From positions 66,785,434 through 66,849,433 of the forward strand of contig OZ022506.1 in NCBI GenBank assembly GCA_963989385.1: 64,000 bases of DNA. The letters are read 5' to 3'. The translations under genes and the position numbers were made by a program. The notes beneath the pieces are model-generated. The model saw only the letters and a program-made list of their open reading frames with translations, made no database searches and had not been told where the DNA came from. Of this stretch, positions 48,801 through 60,800 are shown in pieces (the stretch's first letter is position 1; every line of letters begins with the position of its first letter). The stretch is from Ctena decussata (taxonomy: Eukaryota; Mollusca; Bivalvia; Lucinida; Lucinidae).

Positions 48801-51800
48801 CCCACCTCACCTTAAAGTGTTTTATCCTTTATTTAACGTTAATGGCCTATTAGTTATCCGTTTGATTCTTTATCAAAGGGATGAGTTCATTTGGCAATTA
48901 AGTGGTGTTTGATTTAGTTTGTACAAATGGTTAAGTTTATTTTTTTCTCTTTTTTATCGCAAGGAAAATACCCGTTTGTCTTATACGAATAGCGAAGACC
49001 CTGATCAGACGCCGCGTATTACGGCGTCTGATCTGGGTCTGCATTGTTTGTCTATGTTCCATTTTTGGGACGCTTGGCATTATTGGGTTTTAGTCATACT
49101 TTGCTGCTTTTAGGCTGTTTTAAACTTCGGCACATCCTAAAACGTGACCGCTGCTTAACACTGTAAACAATACTATGTAAGTTAAGCAGTTTTACTGCCT
49201 TACCTCAACTTAGATTTGAGGACAGACACAATTGACTTTCTGTCCAAATCACCAAGTAGGCAAGGACACCAATAAAGGTGGAAACAAAGCAAATCAAGGC
49301 AAGAGAAAATCAAGAGGTCAGCTCTTTCCCGGCAAATGGCCGCGATGCTATTCTAGAAACAGACCAATTGAATCAAACTGCTGTAAAATATGTATGGAGG
49401 TGTTGAAAAATATTAACAAACTGTTGTGTCCTAGTTACCTGATTGGGCTGTAAAAACAACCGATCATTGACAGTTTTAACCTGAACACGTCTAATTTAAT
49501 TAAGTATAATTTAATTTAAAAAGTCCTAACTGAGAGTTTTCTTTTTATACTGGACAAAAAAAGTTAGGGATCAAACATTTGACTGAAACTTAAATCATGA
49601 AAAGTAAATTCTCAAAAAATTACTTTTCTTTTATTCAATACATCTGTTAATGCCAAACAGGACTGCATGAAAAATATTGGAATCGGATCACGTGACACAC
49701 TAGTAGAAACGAATGAACAGATATACCCCTAAAACTGAAATGAAAATTGACATCACCACAAAATCGAATGTCTATGATTATTGTCTTTATCCATGCAAAA
49801 TCATTTCCAGTGCTAATCGATATCTCTTGGGGACTCAATAACGCCATGGCAGCTACTCGGTACTGTTTTCGTAAAGCGCTAGAGGCTCATTTGGGGACTC
49901 GTTTACCATTTTTCATGAAGTGTCTGAATTAGCCCTCCAGGAGGTTTTTTGAAGCCTCTGATGAATAGAACTGGTGTGTTGCAACATCTGTTAAGCATGC
50001 TCAATCTGATTTGAAACTGGCGATTGACTTGGCCTGTCCATACTGACGATTGTCTCTCTCTCAAGCTACTGTTTCATCCCAATAACACTGTTAGGATGCG
50101 CATTTTTGACCATTAAAATGTTTTAATCGGCCGATTTAAGTAAAAACGGTTATAAACAGACATTATACAGCTAAATTGTGCGATTTTATGCTGGTAATGT
50201 GTCCAAGTTTGACGCGATTCAATGGAAAAGCGAGGCCACCATGGAGAACAGGTGACGCAAATTCGCAACTGGTTGATTGGACCCATGTTCTTTTCACAGA
50301 TGAGTCCAGATTGTGTGTACATATCCAAGATGATAGGAGAAGGGTGTGATGCCTGCCAGGCTCACGTCTTGAAGACTATAACTCAAATCTTCATGTGGAG
50401 TATGACATGTCTTGAGGAGGGTGGGCAACGGTATGGGCCGTCATCTGGATTGGCAGCTGCGTGGACTTGCGCATGTCAGACAGAGGCGCTCTGAGTGTTG
50501 TTCGATTTAAGATTGACATGTTTTGTCCAATGACGAGATCGTTTGCTGAAGTTTATGGCGATGGCACCATTGAATCACCGGACAAATGTGGTGTACCAGA
50601 ACCTTCCGAGAGAAACAATCGTGTGCACTGACATGTCAAAACCACCACGAGTTTTAAATCCGATTGAACATGCTTTATGCATGTTATACCGCTAATTCTA
50701 ATCCCCAGAGGCTTACTGAAACTAATTGAGAGCTCATTCAATCCTTTCATGAGAAAATGATAGACGATTCCCTAAATGTGCCTCTGGGGATTTACCACAA
50801 GTATACGTGTAGCTATCATGCAGTTATTCAGGCCCTCAGAAGTCACACAGAGAACTGAAACTCATTTTCCAGGGATAAAGCCAAACATAATGGACACTCA
50901 GTTTTGTGGTAATGCTAATTCATACTTTGATTTTAGGGGTGTGCCTGTTTATTCATTTCTGCTGGTGTGTCACGTGATCAGATTTCAATATGTGTCATGC
51001 AGTCTTGTGCAGCCTTGATAGTTGTATTCAACAGAAGAAAATATTTTTTGGAAAACTATTATCTTCGATATAAAAATTTCACACAAATGTTTGATCCTTA
51101 ACTTTTTTGGTCCAGTATATAATGAAACCTACTTTATGTGCATACCTTATAATATCGAGTGATAAATGTTAAGATTCTTAAAGGCCTTGGCTGAAAAAAG
51201 TCAGAGTCTCAGTCAGAATAATTCATAATGGTCGAGGTAACCGCGTGTAACAAATTGATGTTTGACAGTTACTACAATTATGTTAATTCGCATTACACTT
51301 CGTTCGTGAAGTATCTGCAAGATTGTAGAAAAGGTATGCTGCAATGTTTGAACCATCAGAAAAAAATATATAAAAAAATGATCGATAGGTCTAAACCAAT
51401 ATTTTGAGTCCGTTTTAATTAATGCAAGAGTTAAACAAATAAATGATTAAATGAGCCTTACGCTATGATAAAACAATTAATCAACCGCTGACTCCTGGGA
51501 CAGACTTTTGAAAGTCGGTAAGCTGCGTTTCCAGTAACATCCAGTGGCATTCGAAATAATATTAATTTTCTGTTATAGTTGTAAGAAATGATATATTATA
51601 AACAAATATATACCGTATATATTGATCAAATGTTGATGCAATTAATCTTTTAATCCACAAAAGTTTCCTAGTGTCTGTACTAATTTGATCTACTAAAACC
51701 AGGGATGCATATCGGGCAGAGAGCTGTATTTATGTTTCAGTGCTTTTGCCTTATATCTCCAAGACTATTTGATGTATGAACACGATTCTTGCGATAATGA

Positions 51801-54800
51801 CTCTGCATGACCCGTAGGTTAACCTCAAACTAACAGTAGGTCACAGGGACCTATATTTCCTGGTCCAGTGAATTTTGCCCTAAGAAGACTACTATCGCTT
51901 GGAAAAATGACTCAGTATGACTCAGTATGACCCGATGTTTGACCTCAAACTAATAGTAGATCACAATGACCTATATTTCATGGGCCATTGATTTTGCCTC
52001 ATATTTTATAATACTATTTCATGGATTGAACTTATACTTCGGTTAATGGGTTGGGCTTACACTGCCAGTGACCTCATAATGATTCTAGGTCAGTGTGACC
52101 CCTATTTCATAGAACAGTGAATTTGCCTCACATTTCTATCACAATTTTATGGATATGTATCATACTGCATTGAATTGTTTGAGCTGACACTATGAATAAT
52201 ATCAGCTTAGTTGAAGGTCAGCATGACCTATATTTCATGGGCCAGTGATTATACCTCATATTTCAAACACTATTTCATGGATTTTCATTATATTTTGGTT
52301 CATGGTTTGGGCTGACACTGTGAGTGACCTCATACTCATGTAGGTCTGTGTGACCTATATTTCATGATACAGTGATTTTGTATCATATTTTAACTATACA
52401 TGGATTTGCATTATACTTGGGTCATGGGTGTCGGCTGTCCATGTGAGTGACCTCATACTAATTGTCGGCCAGTGTGACCTATATTTTATGGTCCAGTGAT
52501 TTAAGCCAATATGTCTAAACTATTTCATTGACTTCTATTATACTTGGTGTAATGGTACATTCAGATGTAGTGATTGACTGCATGTTATATCTAGGTGAAT
52601 GTGACCTATATTTTACAGTTCATTTAAAGGTTTTAATTATTCTTAGGAGAACATTTTATTCTGACATTGCAACTGATCTCATTTCACTTTACCTGTGTCG
52701 TCCATATTAAACTTGCCTTTGTTAAAGTCAAGCTCTCGCAAATTCTTGCTTTATTGTCTTCTAACAATTCTTGTTTTATAAACAAAAATTATGCCGGATA
52801 TATTGATCTAATGTTGATGAAATTAATAGATTTTTCTTAAATTCACAAATTCTTCATATTGTCTATACTAATTTGCTCTTTTCACGCAAAGACATTATAA
52901 TAGTGTCCCGTGTAATATTTGCAGCGTGGTCCAAGCCACACCGAAGAGATCAGTAGACTGAAGAAAGAAAATGAAGAGCTTAAATGTATCGTACAGACAT
53001 CAGCCGAGGAACATAATCATGACGGAGCCACAAAAGATGACAAAAATGCTAGTATCATGAAAAACAAATATGAAAGGATCTCAATGCAGTTGGAACATCT
53101 TAATCGGAAGTACAAAGAAAAGAAAGCTGAAAACAAGAAACTTAAAAAAAATATTGAAGAATTATTAGCAGAAAAACTTAACCTCGAAAAGAAATGTGAA
53201 AATCATAATTTCAAAATTAAAAGTCTCGAACAAATTGTACAAAACACAGAAAAACAAAACAAAGCCACCAATCAGCAAAACGAAAGAAAACACAAGAATC
53301 TTCGAGACAAACTGGAGCAAACAGAAAAAGAATTACAGGAAACAAAGCTGCGGTAGGTATCACTATCTTGTTGGTGTTTGCCGAGGGGTTATCCTCTGGA
53401 TGCCTCATCAGCGGTTCTCAGATTCGGTTACAGCAAAGGTCTGCATTGTGAAGCATCTGAATTGTTTCATTCTCATCGTCTTTTGATCCATTTCCCCGTC
53501 GGCCCAGTATAGCTTAAATGTTGTTAAAAACATAATTCCGTTATATTTTTTTGTCTGCACAAAAGAAGCGGAGTATATAGGTTAATTAAAGTGAAAAGAT
53601 CTAAATAAACTGTGTTTTAGAAGAGATGTACATTGCAATATCGACTGATCGAGTATGGAGGAACCACATAACATACCCCGCCTTGGAACGGCAGTACCGA
53701 AAATACTGGGTGGGTAAATGGTGTGGATGTACGTGATTAAGGGGGCGGGGGAGAAGGGGGGGGGGCATTAGGGCATTAAACCACCGATTTGTCCCTGTTG
53801 CAATTCATCTTGTAGTTCTGACGCACTCCGTAATTAGTTATACCTACTGAATTGTTCGACAGATAATTTTTTATTGAATTTATACGAGAGGCATTTGAGT
53901 CGCAACAGGGACAACATTTCCAGCATACTTACCTTATCAAACGTGCATATTCCAAACCTTCCAAGTATTCTATATCTGTATGCTCATATAGACACCTTTT
54001 CAGGCCAATCAGTTAGTCTGAATATGCTTTCTTTGACGTTGCATATTGTATATTGTTAAGACACTAATATATTGTGCTACCAACTGCTCTACGTGATTCG
54101 AAATTACTACCAATCTTTCGTCACCTGTGACAAATTCTCTAAGATGCTTTTGGTCTTTCTCTTTGACATGGCTCCTGCTTTTGTTCTCGAGGTAACAAGT
54201 GGGGTACCAATCGAGCACAAACCTTTCTGAGTCTAAAATGTCTTTTAAAATAGAAATATAGCCGATGAATTCAAGCCAGATATATTGGCTAGCTCTTCTA
54301 CTGTTTTCCGACAATATTTTTCAGCAAGAGTCGTCATTATCACAACATATTGTTCAGTTGAAATTCCGCTGGTCTGCCAGGACAGGGCCTATAATGTTCT
54401 CCCTGTTATCGCTTAAAAGTCTCACCCACCTGGCAACCATTTAGGAAGTTCGTATACCCTACTGAGTTAAGTCAGCTTTTGCTTCCATTGAACTTAAGCA
54501 AGTTTCGCGAATATTGCAATATGCCCTTTACTCTTGTTAACATAATTTTATCATAGTTTGTCAAAATTCAAACCACTTCGACCGCCTATATTGATTTGGA
54601 AACGATTTTTTACCCATGTTGCAGGTGGGCGTATTTAAATACTGACATACATCGACAGAAAAAAAATGTGGTTTACTTTGATATACATAACATGCATAAA
54701 CATATTAGTATTCGGATGTCTTAGGACCGTTGCTGTTCCTCCTATTGGTGTTACATATTTCAGTAGGAAATTGACTTAAGGTTAAAGACCAACAATGGCA

Positions 54801-57800
54801 AATATAAGCAAACCCGTAAAGATCGCAAACCGCCGACAAACCCTTGCAAACTTCGTTAAAACGCTGGTTAGACACATTCTGCATCCTATTGGAAATCGAT
54901 TAATTGCGTCAAACATTGTTAGTGTTGACGATGTCTGACGAAATTTACCGGTTTCAAATTATTTGCCATTATTTGTATGAGATTATAAACTGTTCTTCGG
55001 TTTTCAGTTTAAGCGAATACATGGGACACCAGTTGGCCGACAGCAACCCAAACATAGCTGATTTGAGCGATCAGAATCGTCCGACCAAAATTGGAGAAAT
55101 GTTTGACTCTCTTTATGACGATGAGTATACCCAAGCATTCGAAGAAATTGATGTTGATTATACCACCAACAGCGAAATATGTAAAACTCTGCTGGACCTG
55201 CTGATGGTAACATTTTTAACATATCTACCATTTTGTAGCATATAAATCTTAATTTTCATCACAGGCATGTTTACATACCTTTGAGAGAAACGAAACCATT
55301 TATTAAGTGATGTGATTCTCGGTTAAATTTACAATATACATATTTTGAAAATTATCTATTTTGTGATATATTAATGAAAGTCATTTCATTGGCTCAAAGG
55401 CTGATCAAGCGAGGTAGATATTACTTTGTGACGCATGGTTTGAGACATACATCTTCACATCGCATGCTTGATGACGTAACTTCTTAATATCACAATGTCA
55501 ACCGGAGTTAAACGTCAAGTTTACAAAGCAACTGTCGGCATTTGCAACTAAGGCTAGCACGGAGACCACCTACATGTCTGCCGCAGGTGATATCTTTGTT
55601 GGTGACTAATTTTGTGTTGTCTTTTTCATTTTGTCCCCGCTTTGCGTCGGTCAGTATGAAGTAACACTTCATGTCAAACTCAACAGAAGTCAGTAATTGT
55701 ATGTTTCTATTGTTTAAAATTGTATGAACTTGAAAAAGTTTTTGCCGAATCCGACATACTACCAGTGTTTTAGGGAGCATATAGCCACATCATTCTTACT
55801 TGTATGACTTTCAACAGGAGGCTAAGAAATTTTGTGATGATAATGCCGCACATCCAATGAGAGCTCTGAAAAGGGAATGTCTGGTACAGGACACAGTGAG
55901 TTCCCTTTGCATCTGTTTTCTGTAGTTTTTGTATCTGGAATTGCAAAATTTAATGTGTCTGAATAATTTCCCTTCTCATATATAATGAAATTAAATAGCA
56001 GCGCACCACAGGTCAGTGAATTAACGATTTAGATATTGCAGTCGTGCAGAGGGCATAGTTATCTCTTTTTGCAAAACGGCAGATACTGTTAGTAGACTAC
56101 AAATAAGATATGTAACTACACTTGAGCAAGTATCTGAATTAATTTCAGTTAAACACTGATTTTAAAACGATTCTGTGAAGAGTAAGAGTGCATACTCGAA
56201 CGAACATTATGGAGAACTACGTTTTCCAGTTACCTGACTTGGCCGGTATAGAATTTCAATAATAATTTAAATTTTAAAGAGTTCCTTCGAGAGCAAAGAA
56301 CACATTCGAAAGAAAGAACATAGGTCATACTTCGAAGTTTCGGCTATTTAAGCCTTATCAGTGACCCTGACAATATCTGGCGATGGAAGCCTGAGAAAAG
56401 CATACAGGAATTTCTTAATAAGGCAGTCGTTTGAAAGACTGATAAGTGTCGAAAGAAATCAAAATGATTTAAAAGCGATGATCTAGAAAAAGAGTCTAAC
56501 TCGATCAAAAAAATCTGATTTTTCAGAACATATCCTCTGATTTTAACGGACGAAAATAAAATATAATCTGCACAATGGATAATGTATGTACTCAACCAAT
56601 TTTTGAATCACTTCGAACAGTTTTAAAATACTATTAGGCATTTGTTATAACCACACAAAAACATCTGATGCTCAAGAGGGCTTGAAGACGAGCACTCGAT
56701 ATGCGATTATATAAATTTCAGACAAACATGAGTGCAGACTCATCACTGATAGAAAACTCTTTGAAGGAGATAAAGGACATACGTAAAAAGAATGCCAGGG
56801 AAGCTCTGAAAGCGGTATATGAGGTAAATATACGTAAGTGTAGGCCTAACCTTCCAAACATTAAAAGGAAACTGATGTACAGCAAAAGGGTTAAACTAAC
56901 ATATCATTCTAGAGAAACCTGAATTTTATGGTTTGTTAGTTTGAACAATATTTCATTTCCATATAAACATACACAATAATACAATACACGAATTTATTGG
57001 GATTGGGCAGCAAGCTAGACTGAGTTTGTTAGTGTCGAAAATACAATTTTCAAAAAATGAAAAAAAAAGTAATTATTATAATAGAATAGACAAAGAAACA
57101 AAAATGCTGGTCGAAATGATTTTTCCATCGACTTCGTACCTGAACAAAAGAACTGGATATGGCATTAAGTTAAAACGATAGACTGTTTTCTCAGGGACAA
57201 GCAAATACGGTTGGTAACTGTGCTGGTGGCTCCGATCTAAAATGCTTCTGCTACGTTTAGGAAGTTGGTTGTGACTAGACAGTCTGTCTCTGGTCAGACC
57301 CATCCTTCTACCTCCCTTGCCTCTGCGTTCCAGTGTTGTTCTTGCTGTAAAAGAGTGCTCATCATGTTTCATCTCAGCATTTAAGTCTGGCTTCAGAGCG
57401 CTATTTATAGCAATTTGCTTATGCATAAGCAACTTGCTATAAATAGCGCTATGAAGCGCTTTTCTTATGCTATGCAACAACAGTGCTTTCAAAAAAGCGC
57501 TTTTCCGTAGCTGTGCGTTGCACAGTGAAATTAACCTTGCTTTAAACACATGTAAACAGAAAGCGCTACCAGGCGCTACAGAGCCGTTTCCCTAGGCAAC
57601 AGTATGTTACAAAAACGCGCTTTGTGATGCAGCTCCAGGAAGGCCACGTAGCGCTACGAAGCGCTTTTTTGTAACATACCGTTGTTTTGTAACATACCGT
57701 TGCATAGCCAATTGCTACAAAGCGCTACGTAGCGCTCGCGTTAAGCAACTCGTCCCTGATTGATAGTGTTGCCTTGTTTGTCCATTGATGGGTTAAATGC

Positions 57801-60800
57801 TCTATACACGGATTGAATAACGTAATAATATCAAAAAGTAATTCGAAGGCGTCTCTTGCGTAATGTCTACAGCCAATATGTCTCGTGAAATACGTCAATA
57901 AGTTTTGGGTTGCTCGTTGCCTGCTGAGACCTACCCATCATCTATTTATTCTTTCAAACTTTTGAAGCTTAGCGACACCGCATTATTAAATACAGAAACA
58001 TAATTCACTATATTGCGAAACCATTGCAACGCGAGGACATTAAATCCTGAAGTCAATAACTGTGGCTCGGAGAGGGATGCTCGTTGCCTGCCGAGACCTG
58101 CCCATCATTTTTTGCGCTTTCAAACTTTTGGGATTAACCGACACTGAAGAGGTTAAATAAGAAACGCGCGTGTGTCGCACAACATTTGGTGAAGATGCGT
58201 TTGTTATTAACCACAACAAAAGACAGGGAGAGGATATGCACATGTCAAATGCTCTTGTTGAAGTTTATTACTGCCTGTCGTAATTTAGCAATGTTGTTAC
58301 CTGTTCATCTATACCTAGTCGTGTTTTCTTTTCTGGTTCTTAAATTGTAGATAATAGGTATGCATTTCGGGTGGTGTTTTGGTTTGTTTTGTATGTTTAT
58401 AAGCGCATTAGAACCTAGAGCAAAGATAAAACTGAATAAGCCCGGTTTAAATCTCCGGTAATTTATTACTGACTGTTCAAAGACGGGGCTTATTGTTAAT
58501 ATGTATTACTGTCATTTTCTGTTGGCTTTCTCTAAATCTTCACTTGTTTTTATATTTTAGAAAGTTGTGCGGTGACAATCTCCTTGAAAAGACCTGGCCT
58601 TGTGGCTTTTGACTTTCTTGTTTCGCTTTGTTCCTTTTCTTTCACATTTGTGGTTAGAGCAGGATATTGAATTTAACTGTGTCGGCTCAGAGCTTTTTAT
58701 CCCCCACCGAAGACGGAGGGATATATTTTCTCCATGTCCGTCCGTCCGTCTGTCCGTCCTTCCATCCATCCGTCCGTCCGGAGCCATAACTAATCAATCA
58801 CTGGACGGAATTTCATGAAACTTAAAACAAGCATCTATCTCTATTACGCACTGATGCACGTGGAGTTTCGTCAGACTGGCTTTAGTAGTGCATGAGTTAT
58901 TGCCCTTTAATTGACTTAAAATCAATAAAATGAGCCATAACTAAGTAACCAATTATCAGAACTTCATGAAACTTAAAGTAAATATGTATCACAATAACGC
59001 GGTTATGCAAATTAAGTTCCAACAGAATGGCATCAGCAGTGCATGAGTTATTGCCCTTGAATCAATTTAAGATTGAACAATTCAGCCATAACTAATTAAT
59101 CAATGATAAGAATTCTTTGAAACTTATACTAAATATGTATCACCATAACACATTGATGCATCTTACGTTCTGTTGGAATTGCTTCAGTAAGCAATGAGTT
59201 ATTGCCATTGAATTGGTTCAAAATAAAATTCAGTCATAACAAAGTAACCAATGAATGGAATTTCAGAAAACCTGAAGTATGATTATGTATTGTCATGACA
59301 CAGCAGAGCACATTAACTTTTGTCATAATCGCTTCAGTAGTGCATGATTCAATGCCTTTGAATTGATTGAAAATCCAAAAATTAGCCATAAGTAAGGTGA
59401 ACAAAATTTCTTGAAACTGAATTAAAAATGTATCATTATTGTAGAGTGATGCTGAGGCAAGTGTTTAAGAAGAACAGCTTCTGCTTATGCCTCACTTATC
59501 TCAGAGGTATTGCCCTTGATATTATTTACAATCCACAAGTAACCACTGAAAGCATTTTATGAAACTTAAAATAAACCATAAACGAATCAGGGTCACTTCG
59601 GCGGGGGATATAAATTCAACGAATTTGCTTGTTCATCTACTTTTCAAGCTGGTGCATGTACACTGTACAGTTTCAAGATTGCGGCAGACAGTACTCAGCA
59701 AACGTAAGACAGGGGAAGTCGTATATTTAATTCTATGAAAAAATGTATAATTTGTTAGTATGTTTTTCTCAAAGGCAGTGACAGAATAGTTTCTTAGTGC
59801 TTTTCTACAGCGACAGTCGTAGGGAAACCGACACATATGCTCTTACAGCATGGAACAGTCACAAATTTTGTGGCAAATCCACGTTTTTTACTTATATTTG
59901 AAGTTTGTAAGCATTATCTGCGAAACTGAGACGCCAGCTGAAGATATAAGTATCTTTTGCTACTACTCTCTAAACATTGTAGTATTCATTTCAACCTATG
60001 ACGTAAACCATAATCCGTAGATTATAAATTTTGAGTTTGAATATTTCATAAGCCAAATACAGTGATATATACACCTTATTTTTACACATTTACAGTATAA
60101 ATTCTAAATATTGGGACAAATAGGTCCGGGCACACAGTGCAAACAGATCAGACTACTCCTTCACTTTTCCATTTCATCTGTCTTCTGTATGCATGACTGC
60201 TTTATAAAATCAAATGATTAGTTTTTTAGATAATTACGCTAATTACGTTAGGTCTCCTAATTTTTTTAAATGTTTATAGGAACGTACAAAAGAAATGGAA
60301 GTGCTGCAAGCAATTTTATACTTTCCGAAGTTCCAGTCAGATCAGTTATCAGATTTCCGGCAGAGCTCTTCATGTTGTTTCGAGTCTTAAACATACAATC
60401 ATAAATAAGCCTCCGATAATAACTTTGACTTTATATTTATATCAGAAACATGATACAGTCAAGTAAATTGATACTCATCTGATTCAATAGTAAGCTCTGA
60501 TACTGTCAGGAAGCTTCGGTAGCTTGATTGGTTAACTAAGCGCTGGCCTTCTGGTCTAGCGATTCCGGGTTCGATTCCCGTTAGAGACGGAAACCCTTTC
60601 AACAGTAAACAGGCTTCCATTGCACACATCCTTTCATAATTGCCCTCCAATTGTCCTGAGATGATTGAAATACTGTTGAAAAGAGCGTGAAATCGCGAAA
60701 CATCCATCCATCCATCCACTAGGTACTGTCGATGTTCAATTTTAAAGAGTAACTAAGCCTATTGCAATATCATTCCGAAGAGACAAGATTGTTACAGTAA

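Larger units (their letters stand above)
56880..59730. repeat. Intronic duplicated block, copy 1 (partner at 62020-64000)
   Basis: Shared, in order: ggttaaacta, gatagactgtttnctc, gtctgtctctggtcagacc, ctcccttgcctctgcgttcc, aacgcgcgtgtgtcg, ggttcttaaattgtagataa, cctgagct-free cctggccttgt, gtggttagagcaggatattg and cagcaaacgtaaga. Copy 1 alone carries insertions at about 57385-57762 and 58692-59636. Overall identity by eye is roughly 80-85 percent outside the indels. Confidence 0.8.

Noticed and set aside
54795..54940. Possible extra exon starting MANISKPVKIANRRQT in the MIEAP-gene intron
   Set aside because: It has an ATG and 48 open codons but ends in a stop with no donor before it, and phases of the neighbouring exons already match without it.
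57076..57549. 157-codon minus-strand ORF
   Set aside because: It runs from the duplicated intron block into the AGCGCT insertion, so it joins unrelated repeats. The sister block does not keep it.
60511..60590. tRNA gene
   Set aside because: The B box is good but the acceptor stem does not pair and a SINE body with a CATC tail follows. The same reasoning applies to 63011.
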